Shown: positions 47,434 to 57,439, numbered from the stretch's first letter. The stretch: DNA of 64,000 bases from Metallosphaera tengchongensis (GCF_013343295.1 NZ_CP049074.1:62001-126000); one strand, 5' to 3'. The notes: generated by a model not told the origin, from the sequence alone. Translations and numbers: made by a program.

Positions 47434-50370
47434 ATGTTAAAATATCAATCCACAAATGTGTCGATTCCTGTAAAGTTAAATGGAAGAGAGGGAGTTGCGA
47501 ACCCAGGCGAGACCGTCCTTGACTTTTTGAGGAGGTCTGGGACTTACGTGCCCCACGTGTGTTACAGTGAGGGACTGGTACCACTGAACAGTTGCGACAC
47601 CTGTCTTGTCGAAGTCAACGGAAAGTTAAGGAGGGCCTGTTCGACGGAGGTAAGCGAAGGCATGGTGATAGTGACCGAAAGCGAAAGGGCAAAGAAGGCT
47701 AGGAGGGAGGCGATCTCCAGGATCCTGGGGCTCCACAAGCTTTACTGCACCCTCTGCGACAACAACCTAGGCTGTCAACTACATGAGGCTGTCATAAGGG
47801 AGAAGGTTTACCACCAGAGCTATAGGGAGAAGCCCTACTCGGTAGACGCTGGTCCCTTCTACGTGTACGACCCTGCCCAGTGCATCCTCTGCGGAAGGTG
47901 CGTGGAGGCCTGTCAGGACTTCGCAGTGAACGAGGTTATCTGGATAGACTGGGACTTGGACCCCCCTAGGGTGGTGTGGGACAACGGTAACCCCATTGGG
48001 AACTCCTCCTGTGTGAACTGCGGTACCTGCGTTACAGTTTGCCCAGTCAACGCCCTCATGGAGAAGGGGATGCTGGGAGAGGCTGGTTTCTTCACGTGGA
48101 TGAGGGATGACGTGAAGAGGAAGTTAATCGAGGACGTGGGCAAGACTGAGGACAACTTCAGCCTGCTCATGTTGGTGAGCGAGCTGGAGTCTAAGGCTAG
48201 GGAGACCAGGATAAAGAGGACTAAGACCGTTTGCACTTACTGCGGGGTAGGGTGCTCCTTCGAGGTCTGGACTAAGGGGAGGAAAATCCTGAAGATAGAA
48301 CCTAGGCCGGAGTCCCCAGCCAACGGAGTCCTCACCTGCGTCAAGGGGAAGTTCGGCTGGGACTTCGTGAACAGCGAGGACAGGCTGAGGGTCCCCCTGA
48401 TTAGGGATGGGGACAAGTTCAGAGAGGCAACTTGGGAGGAGGCGATCTCTTTAGTAGCTAGGAAGATGAAGGAGATCAAGGAGAAGTACGGTCCTGACTC
48501 CTTGGGGTTCGTCGCCTCAGACAAGATGAGCAACGAGGAGGCTTACCTCCTCCAGAAGCTGGCTAGGGCAGTTGTGGGCACAAACAACGTCGACAACTCG
48601 TCTAGGTACTGTCAGTCCCCAGCCACTGTGGGCCTGTGGAGGACCGTAGGTATTGGGGCTGACTCTGGGACAATTAAGGACATAGAGAGCTCTGACCTGA
48701 TAGTCATAGTAGGACACAACACGACAGAGAGCCACCCAGTGGTTGGTAGCAAGGTAAAGAGGGCGAAGAAGATCAGGGGGGCTAAGATAGCAGTTGTAGA
48801 CGTAAGGAAGCACGAGATGGCTGAGAGGGCTGACCTCTTCATAAGACCTAAGCCCGGTACTGACGCTGCAGTGCTCGCTGGAGTGGCCAAGTACTTGATA
48901 GACATGGACTGGGTCGACCACAAGTTCCTGGAAAGGGTCAAGGGTTTCAATGAGTTTAAGAAGTCAGTGGAAGGTTTCACCCTAGACTACGTGGAGTCGG
49001 TCACAGGGGTCCCGAGGGAGCAGTTGGTGAGGCTAGCTGAGATGATACACGAGGCTAAGTCGGTCTCCTTCCTTTGGGGGATGGGGGTCACCCAGCACCT
49101 TGGTGGAGCGGACACTTCTACAATAATCTCTGACATACTCCTCCTCACGGGGAACTACGGGAGGCCAGGGACTGGGGCTTTTCCCATGAGGGGCCACAAC
49201 AACGTCCAGGGCGTAAGCGACTTTGGGTGCCTGCCAAACTACCTCCCCGGTTACCAGAAGCTCGAGGAGAACGTGATCTCCAAGTTCGAGGACGCCTGGA
49301 GGGCGAAGCTCAGCAGAAGGCCTGGTCTCCAAATACCGGAGATGATAGAGGGCGTCCTGGAGGGAAAGATCCACGCCCTCTTCATAGTAGGGGAAGACAC
49401 AGTAATGGTGGACTGCGGAACGCCCCTTACCAAGAAGGCGTTAGAGAGCGTTAACTTCCTAGTGGTCCAAGACGTGTTCATGACTGAGACTGCTAAGCTC
49501 GCAGACGTCATTCTACCGGCTGTTCCCAGCCTGGAGAAGGAGGGTACCTTTGTGAACACCGAGAGGAGGATACAGAGGTTCTATAAGGCTATGGAACCCT
49601 TGGGAGACGCAAAACCTGATTGGGAGATCATACAGATGATAGCGAACGCTCTAGGAGCAGACTGGAGTTACTCCCACCCGTCCCAGATAATGGACGAGGT
49701 GGCTAGGCTGACCCCAGTTTTCTCAGGAGTTAGCTACTCCAAGTTAGAGGGTTTCAACAGCTTAGTCTGGCCTGTGACTGAGGAGGGGGACACCCCATTG
49801 CTCTATGTGAACTCCTTCGCTACTCCCGACGGGAAGGCCACGCTCTATCCGCTAAGTTGGAGGCCAAGCTCCCTGAGGGACCAGACCCACGCAATCACCC
49901 TGAACACTGGGAGAGTCCTGGAACACTTTCACGGTGGGACCATGACTGGGAGGGTTGAGGGCTTGAGGAGAAAGTTCCCTGAACCGTTCGTAGAGGTATC
50001 AAAAGAGCTAAGCGAGAGGTACTCCATAAAGGACGGAGATCTAATCCTAGTTAAGTCCAAGTCCGGAGGGGAGATAAAAGCTAGGGCGTTGGTCAGCGAT
50101 AGCGTGACAGGGGAGGAGGTTTTCATACCTCTCTTCGCCTCAGACCCTAGGAATGCCGTGAACAACCTAACTGGGACGGAGGTGGACAAGGCTTCCGGGA
50201 CACCCGGATACAAGGACACGCCAGTGATGATCGAGAAGCTCAGCCAATCAGGGGACAGACCGTTGCCCAGGGACAACTGGAGATACCACGTAAAGGAGAG
50301 GAGGAGCCAGGTAGGCATAGAGGTCGAGAAGAAATGGAAGAGGACGGAGTTCAGACCCTTGATAGAGTGA
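47434..50370 (+). CDS. fdhF: Formate dehydrogenase alpha subunit (molybdenum/tungsten, Cys form) with N-terminal ferredoxin domains
   Basis: 978 residues from the ATG at 47434. The order is: 2Fe-2S domain (CYSEGLVPLNSCDTCLVEVN), a Cys-rich segment (CTLCDNNLGC), two 4Fe-4S sites (CILCGRCVEAC and CVNCGTCVTVCP), then the molybdopterin part with a 4Fe-4S site (CTYCGVGCSFEVW). The metal ligand is Cys in SSRYCQSPATVGLW; selenocysteine is not used. The C-terminal domain has LNTGRVLEHFHGGTMTGR. It interconverts formate and CO2 and would pass electrons to a cytoplasmic acceptor. A longer frame from 47326 exists, but the added part is unlike the family. Operon with DUF1641 and fdhD genes. Confidence 0.9.
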   Translation: MLKYQSTNVSIPVKLNGREGVANPGETVLDFLRRSGTYVPHVCYSEGLVPLNSCDTCLVEVNGKLRRACSTEVSEGMVIVTESERAKKARREAISRILGLHKLYCTLCDNNLGCQLHEAVIREKVYHQSYREKPYSVDAGPFYVYDPAQCILCGRCVEACQDFAVNEVIWIDWDLDPPRVVWDNGNPIGNSSCVNCGTCVTVCPVNALMEKGMLGEAGFFTWMRDDVKRKLIEDVGKTEDNFSLLMLVSELESKARETRIKRTKTVCTYCGVGCSFEVWTKGRKILKIEPRPESPANGVLTCVKGKFGWDFVNSEDRLRVPLIRDGDKFREATWEEAISLVARKMKEIKEKYGPDSLGFVASDKMSNEEAYLLQKLARAVVGTNNVDNSSRYCQSPATVGLWRTVGIGADSGTIKDIESSDLIVIVGHNTTESHPVVGSKVKRAKKIRGAKIAVVDVRKHEMAERADLFIRPKPGTDAAVLAGVAKYLIDMDWVDHKFLERVKGFNEFKKSVEGFTLDYVESVTGVPREQLVRLAEMIHEAKSVSFLWGMGVTQHLGGADTSTIISDILLLTGNYGRPGTGAFPMRGHNNVQGVSDFGCLPNYLPGYQKLEENVISKFEDAWRAKLSRRPGLQIPEMIEGVLEGKIHALFIVGEDTVMVDCGTPLTKKALESVNFLVVQDVFMTETAKLADVILPAVPSLEKEGTFVNTERRIQRFYKAMEPLGDAKPDWEIIQMIANALGADWSYSHPSQIMDEVARLTPVFSGVSYSKLEGFNSLVWPVTEEGDTPLLYVNSFATPDGKATLYPLSWRPSSLRDQTHAITLNTGRVLEHFHGGTMTGRVEGLRRKFPEPFVEVSKELSERYSIKDGDLILVKSKSGGEIKARALVSDSVTGEEVFIPLFASDPRNAVNNLTGTEVDKASGTPGYKDTPVMIEKLSQSGDRPLPRDNWRYHVKERRSQVGIEVEKKWKRTEFRPLIE

Positions 50371-50690
50371 TCTCTCTGCTTGGGGAGGACTCTGAATCCC
50401 TAGAGCAGTTCCTGAGGTTCGTGAGGGCCCTCCACAAGTCCGGGGTTTTACAGTTGATGACTGGGCTACTGGAAAACTTTGAGGGGACGCTCTCCACCCT
50501 GTCAGAGGAGAATAGGGGACTAATCAAAACCCTGGGCGTTCTGTACTCAGTACTCAACGGGGATGAGGAGGTGGAGGACGCGTCCCTTACCCAGTTGATC
50601 AAGGAGCTGAACGATCCAGACGTGAGGAGAGGTCTAAGACTGGTACTAAAGGTGTTAAGGGCGATAGGGAGTGCAAGTAGACAAGGTTAA
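50334..50690 (+). CDS. DUF1641 protein, formate-dehydrogenase-associated
   Basis: 118 residues, mostly helical, with the family's KSGVLQLMTGLLENFEGTL and TLGVLYSVLNGDEEVEDASL parts. DUF1641 genes regularly stand between formate dehydrogenase and fdhD genes in bacteria and archaea. Their products are small accessory or electron-transfer-complex subunits of unknown mechanism. The gene starts inside the fdhF end (37-bp overlap) and ends inside the start of fdhD (20-bp overlap), so the three are tightly coupled. Confidence 0.8.
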   Translation: MEEDGVQTLDRVISLLGEDSESLEQFLRFVRALHKSGVLQLMTGLLENFEGTLSTLSEENRGLIKTLGVLYSVLNGDEEVEDASLTQLIKELNDPDVRRGLRLVLKVLRAIGSASRQG

Positions 50691-51435
50691 GATCCTTAAG
50701 GTCAGGGAAAACGGGGAGAGCCTCGAGGAGGACTACGTAGCTGTAGAGGAACCGCTTGAGATCAAGATATGTGAGGAGGAGTGCAGGACTTTCGCCGTCA
50801 TCATGAGAACTCCAGGCCAAGACGAGGAGCTCTCCCTGGGCTTCCTCTTCTCGGAAGGGGTAATAGATAACTCGAAGGACGTACGCGAGATTACAGCAGG
50901 TGACGGTGAGGTGAGGGTATACTTGACCAGAAGGGCTGAAATTGAGCCCAGACACATAGTGGTGAACTCGAGTTGCGGAGTTTGCGGTAGGAGGCTCCTC
51001 TACACCCTGGAGATATTGAAGAGTGAAGTCAAGGTAGAGAAGAGGGCTATACTCTCCTTCCCACGTAAACTGAGGGAATACCAGAGCGCCTTCAACGTGA
51101 CTGGTGGGCTCCACGCTGCGGCCCTCCTGGACACTTCCGGAGATTTGGTCGCGATTTCCGAGGATGTAGGGAGGCACAACGCTGTCGACAAGGTAGTGGG
51201 TAGCCTCCTCAGGGAGGACAGGTTACCTGCGAGCCAATACGTCCTCCAGGTCAGCGGTCGGGTAGGTTATGAGATAGTCAGCAAGGCAGTGATGGCGGGG
51301 ATCCCGATCGTAAGCGGGATCTCAGCACCCACAAGTTACGCAGTGGAGATTGCAAAGAAATCAGGTGTAACTTTGATAGGGTTCCTGAGGGATGGCTACT
51401 TTAACGTTTATGCGCACGGTGAGAGGTTGATCTAG
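50671..51435 (+). CDS. fdhD: FdhD sulfurtransferase, formate dehydrogenase maturation
   Basis: 254 residues. The catalytic Cys pair is in VNSSCGVCGRRLL (about residues 92-104), followed by NVTGGLHAAALLDTSGD and the signature EDVGRHNAVDKVVG. The C-terminal SGRVGYEIVSKAVMAGIPIV block is also typical. FdhD moves sulfur from a cysteine desulfurase to the molybdenum cofactor, needed for an active enzyme. Last gene of fdhF-DUF1641-fdhD. GTG start within the previous gene. Typical length. Confidence 0.93.
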   Translation: MQVDKVKILKVRENGESLEEDYVAVEEPLEIKICEEECRTFAVIMRTPGQDEELSLGFLFSEGVIDNSKDVREITAGDGEVRVYLTRRAEIEPRHIVVNSSCGVCGRRLLYTLEILKSEVKVEKRAILSFPRKLREYQSAFNVTGGLHAAALLDTSGDLVAISEDVGRHNAVDKVVGSLLREDRLPASQYVLQVSGRVGYEIVSKAVMAGIPIVSGISAPTSYAVEIAKKSGVTLIGFLRDGYFNVYAHGERLI

Positions 51436-51508
51436 TGGTTACCGGTGAGCAGGTGAAGCTTCACGGTACGGTGAAGAGCGTAGTCTCCGAACTTTGTACC
51501 TAGAAGTT

Positions 51509-51706
51509 TCAATGACGTCGCACCCCCATGGCCTTGCACTTCAGGACTCTCTCTAGTTCGCTAACTCGGGAACCGATGAACTCCCTGGTCTGAGAGACCG
51601 ACCCTTTGAGGGGGGTACAGGTACCCAGTCGTTTAAGTCCATGACCTACTAGGACTTTAGGGGTTAAACGTCGAGCTAGGGTGAAGCCCCTAATGGCGTT
51701 GATCAT
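51509..51706 (-). pseudogene. Possible transposase tail (65 codons)
   Basis: The frame reads MINAIRGFTLARRLTPKVLV, then GHGLKRLGTCTPLKGS. The start resembles the INAIRRG-type C-terminus of TnpB proteins but the catalytic motif before it is missing. It may equally be a spurious frame. No ribosome binding site or promoter stands out. The gap 51436-51739 holds nothing else. Confidence 0.25.
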
Positions 51707-51739
51707 TCATTAAGCCAAACAACAAAAAAGGTCTCTCAG

Positions 51740-53263
51740 CTAACTCTTGGTCTTTAGCTCCTTAGCCTCTGCCTCAGACTGGCTGTCCCTCCAGGGCTCA
51801 GCCTTGGGCGTGAACTTGACCTCGCTCTTCCTCCCTGCAAGCTTCTTAGCCACCTCCTGAGCGAAGTTGATGTCGTAGAGCCTCGAGAACATTATCCTCT
51901 GCGCAGCTGGGCTACCAGCCCCGTGGACGGACTCTATCTGGAACGCTACTCCCATAGCCACGTTCTCAACTAGCCTTATCATCCTCAACCTGTCCTCAGC
52001 AGTGAAGTCCTCAGCCCCCTGCAGGTACCTGGAGATGTACTCCTTCAGCTTGGGGTTCTTTAAGTCCCACTCGCTCGGGGCAGTCCCTACAGCTCCCCCT
52101 GCCAGATCAATGGAGAGCTGAGCTATCTGTGCTGGGAACCTCGCTACGAGGTGCTTGGTGACGTTGGCGTGCATTGGGTTTACCCACCAGCAGGTGTCGC
52201 ACATCTTCACCGCGTTCAGGCTAGCCGCTATCCCAGCTGAGTACATGGTCTCAGTCAGGAATATCATCTCCGTAAGCTTGTCCTGGACGTGGGAGGCCCT
52301 GTCCACACCTATCTGTTTCGCCAGGTCCGCGCTCGCCCCTATTATAACGTCCCCAAGCCCTGCCTTGCAACCACCGTAGCCCTGCCTGTGGTAAGCTGAA
52401 AATATCTCCACGAGAGTACCAGTGTACTCCCACTCCCCAGCTAGGAAGACCCTGTTCATGGGCACGAACACGTTGTCGAAGATTACCAGACCCTCGTGGT
52501 TGTAGAAGTAGGGTAGGCCGTCTATCTCCCCCTCCTCCATCCTCCTAGCGTCGTTCAGTTGCCTCCCCACGACTATCTTCACCCCCTCGCTGTCCGTGGG
52601 CAGGGCAAACGCCACTGCGTAGTCCTTGTCTTCTGGTCCCATCGCCCTAGTGGGAAGGACCACCATCTCCTCAGTGGCAGCTACTCCTGTTATGTTCGCC
52701 TTTGCACCGGAGACGTATATACCGTCCTTTGTGACCTCCGTTATCCTCAGGTAGGCGTTCTTGTTGGGCTGTTGACTGGGCTTCAGGTTCCTGACCCCCT
52801 TGGCGTCTGTCATAGCACCGGCTAGGGCTAGGTCGTTCTTCTGTACGTATTTGAGGTACTCCACGAACCTGTCCCTTATCTCCTTCTTCCCCTTACTGGC
52901 CATCATTGTCGTGACTATGTTCAGGGTGTTAAGTGAGTCCCAACCTACGCACCTCTGGAAGCAGGCCCCGGTCTTGTGGCTCAGCTTCCTCAGTAACTTC
53001 ACCTTCGCAGCTAGGTCCTCCGGGGACCTGTGGATGTGGTTGAACCTGTTAACCTCCTCCTCCAAGAAGGGGCTCCACGCCCTCCCCAGCTCCTTAGTGT
53101 CCTCCTCCCACGCCGCGTCAAAGGTTGCCTTAAAAGACATAACGGAGGGCTTCAGGAAGGGGTGCTTGGTCACGTCTTTCACCTCCTTCCCCATGACATA
53201 GATCTCTACCTTTGAACGGTTACTTATGGACTGAAGGTAATTATCTCCCGTTCTAACGACCAT
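51740..53263 (-). CDS. 4-hydroxybutyryl-CoA dehydratase
   Basis: 507 residues of the 4Fe-4S and FAD enzyme. Cluster ligands known from the clostridial enzyme can be placed: two Cys in [13 protein letters not shown], His and Cys seven apart in [13 protein letters not shown]; an acidic residue near [15 protein letters not shown] follows. The first 40 residues ([20 protein letters not shown], then GKEV) fit the family. It converts 4-hydroxybutyryl-CoA to crotonyl-CoA, the key step of the 3-hydroxypropionate/4-hydroxybutyrate CO2 fixation cycle of Metallosphaera. That group has two homologues; whether this is the main one is unclear. GC-rich codons suggest strong expression. Single gene. Confidence 0.9.
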   Translation of the reverse strand: MVVRTGDNYLQSISNRSKVEIYVMGKEVKDVTKHPFLKPSVMSFKATFDAAWEEDTKELGRAWSPFLEEEVNRFNHIHRSPEDLAAKVKLLRKLSHKTGACFQRCVGWDSLNTLNIVTTMMASKGKKEIRDRFVEYLKYVQKNDLALAGAMTDAKGVRNLKPSQQPNKNAYLRITEVTKDGIYVSGAKANITGVAATEEMVVLPTRAMGPEDKDYAVAFALPTDSEGVKIVVGRQLNDARRMEEGEIDGLPYFYNHEGLVIFDNVFVPMNRVFLAGEWEYTGTLVEIFSAYHRQGYGGCKAGLGDVIIGASADLAKQIGVDRASHVQDKLTEMIFLTETMYSAGIAASLNAVKMCDTCWWVNPMHANVTKHLVARFPAQIAQLSIDLAGGAVGTAPSEWDLKNPKLKEYISRYLQGAEDFTAEDRLRMIRLVENVAMGVAFQIESVHGAGSPAAQRIMFSRLYDINFAQEVAKKLAGRKSEVKFTPKAEPWRDSQSEAEAKELKTKS

Positions 53264-53893
53264 GAGATAGAGTAGGGTTTAAAGTTTTTAAAGTTTAGTA
53301 TAATGTTCTTGTTCATGATACTCAATTTAAAGATGTAGATTGGTATTTATAGAACAGATTCTAAGTCTGGGGTGAGTAGGAGGGGAAGAGGGTTAACAAG
53401 GCGTTATGGAAACGATGTGTCTTGAAGGTCTAAGAGTACACGTTGGGGAGAGGGTGTGGGACCGTTGTCAGCAGTTTCGTTTATTCCTAGAATCTATATA
53501 ATTTAGTAACAAGATCAAATACGTATCTAGAGTAAAGGGGTATGACAAAGCGTGAGAATACCATTCATTGCGAGGTCTAACCACAGAAATGTGACTATAC
53601 CTCGAAGTGTTGGCAAGACCTATGGACAGTTCAGTCCTAAGTGTGAGGGTCACCTCAACTTCGTAGATAGGGGTCACCCATAGTGAGTTGGGAAAGGATT
53701 AGGGTGGAAGGCCAGCTTGACTCCCATGGAGGCCGAGAGTCGAGAACCGGTGTTTAGGGCCATGAAATGCTGTGAAACCTAAACCTATAATAATAACTCA
53801 TTGGAGAGTAAATATGTAATCTTACCGTAAAACACAGAGCCTTATTGGCGATGCATGCTCTGAGTTAGTCAAGGTGAGGGAAAAGCTCACCGC
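53264..53893. other. Gene-free 0.6-kb region with repeat copy C
   Basis: The first 80 bp contain the A+T-rich promoter of the dehydratase gene. The rest has no convincing gene; 53600-53795 is a diverged copy of the 170-bp repeat. Confidence 0.5.
53600..53795 (+). repeat. Dispersed ~170-bp repeat family, copy C (diverged)
   Basis: The order is TGGACAGTTCAGTCCTAAG, GATAGGGGTCACCC, GCTTGACTCCCATGGAGGCC, GAGAGTCGAGAACC, TGAAACCTAAACC. This is the same as copies A and B with more substitutions. Confidence 0.45.
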
Positions 53894-54340
53894 TCATGAA
53901 AATGCAGTCTCGTTTGGGAGCAGCGTAGCGAAGACGCTGACGTTATATCCAGATATTTGAACCAGGATTGTCTCGTTCCAGACGTATTCAGGAAGGGAGA
54001 AATTGTATGTCAACGGCAAGGGGATGTGTTGTTGGGCTGATTGTATTGGTCTAACTGACGATGATATATTTACCCAAGGGCCTTTTCCTAGGAAGTAAAC
54101 TGCGTCCAAGGTGTAGTTTCCCCCTCCTCTTAAAACTAGGAGTTCCGGCTTTGAAGGAGACGCGTTGTAGAAAAGGAGGATCGACCCTCCGTTTATCTGC
54201 CTTTGAAGAACAGAAGTTGTGTCAAGCGATTTTACGGAGGGTTCAGAAACGTTAATCATGAACAGAAATAGAGGTATTATCACTACTATTATCAGTATGA
54301 CTGCAATCAGGAATGTTATAAATTCTGACTGGCCCTTCAA
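53894..54340 (-). CDS. Type IV pilin-like secreted protein
   Basis: 148 residues. MKG-QSEFITFLIAVILIIVVIIPLFLF is a class III signal peptide: a short basic leader, Gly before the cut site of the prepilin peptidase PibD, then the hydrophobic helix that forms the pilus core. The rest is a small beta-domain (ILLFYNASPSKPELLVLRGG, VWNETILVQISGYNVSVFAT) with potential N-glycosylation sites. TTG start, supported by GGGGTGA just upstream. Last gene of a four-gene operon of pilin-like proteins. Not recognised as a known Ups, Aap or archaellum subunit. Confidence 0.7.
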   Translation of the reverse strand: MKGQSEFITFLIAVILIIVVIIPLFLFMINVSEPSVKSLDTTSVLQRQINGGSILLFYNASPSKPELLVLRGGGNYTLDAVYFLGKGPWVNISSSVRPIQSAQQHIPLPLTYNFSLPEYVWNETILVQISGYNVSVFATLLPNETAFS

Positions 54341-54352
54341 CTTTAGTCACCC

Positions 54353-55837
54353 CTAAAACTGATCATAACCATATTCATAGACATATTCTACTGTAATATT
54401 AGTAAAATCATTTATCGTTACTACTAAGTTATTAGACTTGGTGCCGTTGACCAAGAATATATAAGGATTCCAACTTATATTATTGAATAATTGTAAGTTT
54501 GAGTTATTATATATTACAAGGAAGGGGCCTCTTAATACATTTCCCGTACCTCCTATTGAATAAGTACCGTTGACTACCCAATAGTATTCGTTGTAATTAT
54601 ATAGCGACGAATTCAAAAATAATACATCAGAAGAAGGGGAAAGAGGATATACTTGACGACCAGGGATTATATAATCACCAATGAATCCTTTAACATAATA
54701 GATTGCTGTAACATTTGGCATATATCCATTATTATATACTGAATAACCGATGTAAATTTTCACATAATTAAAATTATTAATATAATTAATATTTAATGAG
54801 GAATTTGATAACGAGAATAATATGAAGCTGGTAACATCGTACTTGTTACTACCAAAACTCGAATAGTCGTACGAGTAATGATATATTATATTTTGGTTGC
54901 TTCCGGAGTAGTTGAACTGGAGGGTCTTTAGGGAAACGTTGATGTATCCTGCAGGGACTGTGACGTTTATCGTGTTATCGAAATTGTAAGGCCTTCCATC
55001 AACGAGCACACAGATGTTATTAGTAGATGGGTGGACCTTTAGAGAAATCGTGATTATCTTGGTGACTGGAGTGTAGTTAGCCTCTAGCACAGTGGACGTC
55101 CCCTCCAACGTAACTCTAACGTCAGTTGAATTGGTCGAATTCAGGCTGGCTGTTCCGAGCACTATCCAGTTCCTGAATACCCCTGTCACAACGGAACCGT
55201 TAGGTCTTTCGTAGAACACGTATTGAGGGGCTTTCACCACGAAAGTCCCCGTGTAGTTGGGGAACGAAACTGGGGTTGTGAAATTTTCAAATTTACCATA
55301 AATATTGGTGGAGATGTTCGTTGACACTGACAGAGGAGGACTACCATATATCTGTGTCACAACTGTAAACCCACCCTTTGAGGAGAGGGAGTACGGACCG
55401 ATGGACGACTTAGGCGTCAAGAAGAAGACGTTCCCTAGAGAAGTCACTATTATGATTGGGTGTCCCTGGACGTAGCCAGGGAGAGAGAGGTTGAAGAACC
55501 TTGATACTTCAAGGGGGTAATGGATCTGAGTCACGTTCTGCCAAATTGACCCATTGAGGAAAAGTATATGGGTAATTGTTAGGTTGGTTGGGGGCACGAA
55601 GGTACCGTTGGTATAGTAGAAGAGGATGGAAGAATTCGCGTAGAAAATAGCAGGGTGTCCCTCCTGAACTTGCTTGACTTGGAGGGACTTAAGGTAAATG
55701 TAATTGTTCACCAGGGCGCTTTGGGTGGTAGCAGCCTGCTGGGAGTTTGAGACGTAAAGGAGGGCAGGAACGGCTATTACTAGGACAACGACAATCAGGA
55801 TAAGCAGAGCGATAGCGTTGGATATACCTTTCCTCAT
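54353..55837 (-). CDS. Large pilin-like surface protein (paralogue of the next gene upstream)
   Basis: 494 residues from the ATG at 55837, whose ATGA overlaps the stop of the preceding gene. MRKG-ISNAIALLILIVVVLVIAVPALLYV is a class III signal peptide. A beta-rich domain follows, then the block PQYVFYERPNGSVV...GVFRNWIVLGTASLNSTNS shared with the 55834-57438 protein, and a Tyr/Asn/Ser-rich C-terminal domain (about residues 300-494). It has many N-x-S/T sites. The C-terminal third of the gene is visibly richer in A+T (AAT, ATA, TAT codons) than the first part. It may be an adhesin-like pilus tip or thread protein. Function not known. Confidence 0.68.
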   Translation of the reverse strand: MRKGISNAIALLILIVVVLVIAVPALLYVSNSQQAATTQSALVNNYIYLKSLQVKQVQEGHPAIFYANSSILFYYTNGTFVPPTNLTITHILFLNGSIWQNVTQIHYPLEVSRFFNLSLPGYVQGHPIIIVTSLGNVFFLTPKSSIGPYSLSSKGGFTVVTQIYGSPPLSVSTNISTNIYGKFENFTTPVSFPNYTGTFVVKAPQYVFYERPNGSVVTGVFRNWIVLGTASLNSTNSTDVRVTLEGTSTVLEANYTPVTKIITISLKVHPSTNNICVLVDGRPYNFDNTINVTVPAGYINVSLKTLQFNYSGSNQNIIYHYSYDYSSFGSNKYDVTSFILFSLSNSSLNINYINNFNYVKIYIGYSVYNNGYMPNVTAIYYVKGFIGDYIIPGRQVYPLSPSSDVLFLNSSLYNYNEYYWVVNGTYSIGGTGNVLRGPFLVIYNNSNLQLFNNISWNPYIFLVNGTKSNNLVVTINDFTNITVEYVYEYGYDQF

Positions 55838-57438
55838 AAGACCACACCTTCGTATTCCCACTCTTCGTAAACTGTCAAGTACATAGGAGACTGAACTATG
55901 AAGTAGTAACCATTTCCATTTATAGTCGATGAAGGCTCTGCATAAGAACTAGTTACGTTATATATAGTGACATTAATGGGAGAGGATAGAATTGAAGAAT
56001 AAGATTGTGTATTTTGATTTATTGAAACTAAGGATTTATACGAAATTATAAAATTTCCATATTCAGTAACAAGATATTCATAGGTCAGGTCTAGTCCTGT
56101 GCCACTCTTAAAGTATAACCTCTCAAACCTGTTGTCCTGTGTAGGACCTACGACAAATGATTTGTTTACTTGTAGGAACTGACCCGCGAAATCGCCTAAA
56201 ACACTCTGATTATTTATATTATAGCCAGCGGGCAAAAAGAAAGAATTGTTCACTAGCATACCGTAGTAAGTGGTTATGTTCTTGTACACACCGTACACGG
56301 TACCAGAGCCGTTTACGAACACTTCGTCTAGACCAATAGGTGTTATATTTGTAGTGGAAGCCCTGAGATTACTCAAGTTATAACAATTTATCTGGCCCGC
56401 TTCCATGAAGAAACTATTCGGAGTGTTTCCTTTACCACCTCCATGACTGTAACTGTAATTAAAACTGATATTATAGAGGTGAGGAAACTGGACTATGTGA
56501 TAACCGTAACTTAGATTCAGTGTAATGCCAGAAGAGTTCAGATAATATATTCTATTATCTATTTTTACAGGTATAGTCGCGTTCAGGGACGAAAGGGTAA
56601 GGGTATTGGATCTAACTTTAACAGAGGTAGTATTAGGCTCCAACGGGATATCCCACGGCTTGATGGTCACAGAATACTTAGCCACATCTCCCTTATAAAT
56701 TGCGGTAAGGACTACAGGCCCGCTCACGGTAACCACTGTTGAAAGTGCGTTTGTGGCTGAAAGAGTCCCATAACCCACAACCGACCAGTTCTGGAACACA
56801 CCGGTAATACCGTACTGTGACAAAAACACGTACTGGTTAACCTCGTCCACGGGGTAGTTCCCGGGCAATACGTCTATTAAGAAGGGAGTTGACTCAACAT
56901 TTCCTGCGAAGTTAACGGTAGTAGTTACTGGGTATATCTTGCTCCCGTTCTCTACGAAAGAGGCTACGTACACCGGAAACTTCCCAGACGGCCCTTGTAT
57001 ATTTACTGTGTCAACTGAAGTGTTAGGGTTTAGGAAGTATATGTTACCTTGCCCAGAGACCAACAGGACAGGCATATTGAAGCTCTTTGAGGGTAGAGGG
57101 AGGCTGGAGTCACCTGCAACCACGAGAGACCGGAGTGTAGGTACCCACTCCGAGCCATTAAAGTAGTAAATCCTTGTAATATTGAAAGGATACGGGGTAG
57201 AAGTAAACAGGAACTCCAGGTGAGGCTCGTACTCTGTGGAGTTGTAATAGATGTTGGGGTTTCCCCTGAAAACTTGGTTTATCTCATTACCTTGACCTTG
57301 AGAGTAAGCCGAGGCCTGCTGGGAGCCTTGGGAAGAGTAGACGCTCACTGACTGAAAGAGCAGGAAGGCTGGGACTATCACAGCTACCAAGAGTATAAAC
57401 ATCAAGACCATGAATACCGGTACGGAAATTGCCCTCAT
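55834..57438 (-). CDS. Large pilin-like surface protein
   Basis: 534 residues from the ATG at 57438, preceded by AGGTGG as ribosome binding site; a longer frame to 57495 lacks a signal-like start. MRA-ISVPVFMVLMFILLVAVIVPAFLLF is a class III signal peptide. The extracellular part has a domain ending in NQYVFLSQYGITGVFQNWSV followed by VGYGTLSATNA, which is shared with the protein encoded next. A long A+T-rich, Asn/Tyr/Ser-rich C-terminus follows (LSYGYHIVQFPHLYNISFNY onwards). Together they look like duplicated adhesins. Second gene of the operon, 1 bp after the first. Confidence 0.68.
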   Translation of the reverse strand: MRAISVPVFMVLMFILLVAVIVPAFLLFQSVSVYSSQGSQQASAYSQGQGNEINQVFRGNPNIYYNSTEYEPHLEFLFTSTPYPFNITRIYYFNGSEWVPTLRSLVVAGDSSLPLPSKSFNMPVLLVSGQGNIYFLNPNTSVDTVNIQGPSGKFPVYVASFVENGSKIYPVTTTVNFAGNVESTPFLIDVLPGNYPVDEVNQYVFLSQYGITGVFQNWSVVGYGTLSATNALSTVVTVSGPVVLTAIYKGDVAKYSVTIKPWDIPLEPNTTSVKVRSNTLTLSSLNATIPVKIDNRIYYLNSSGITLNLSYGYHIVQFPHLYNISFNYSYSHGGGKGNTPNSFFMEAGQINCYNLSNLRASTTNITPIGLDEVFVNGSGTVYGVYKNITTYYGMLVNNSFFLPAGYNINNQSVLGDFAGQFLQVNKSFVVGPTQDNRFERLYFKSGTGLDLTYEYLVTEYGNFIISYKSLVSINQNTQSYSSILSSPINVTIYNVTSSYAEPSSTINGNGYYFIVQSPMYLTVYEEWEYEGVVL

Positions 57439-57439
57439 T

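Noticed and set aside
47434-50370. Selenocysteine in formate dehydrogenase
   Set aside because: The active-site codon is a normal Cys codon (TGT in SRYCQSP) and no in-frame TGA occurs.
53468-53677. 69-codon frame before the pilin-like operon
   Set aside because: It overlaps repeat copy C and has no promoter, ribosome binding site or recognisable motif.
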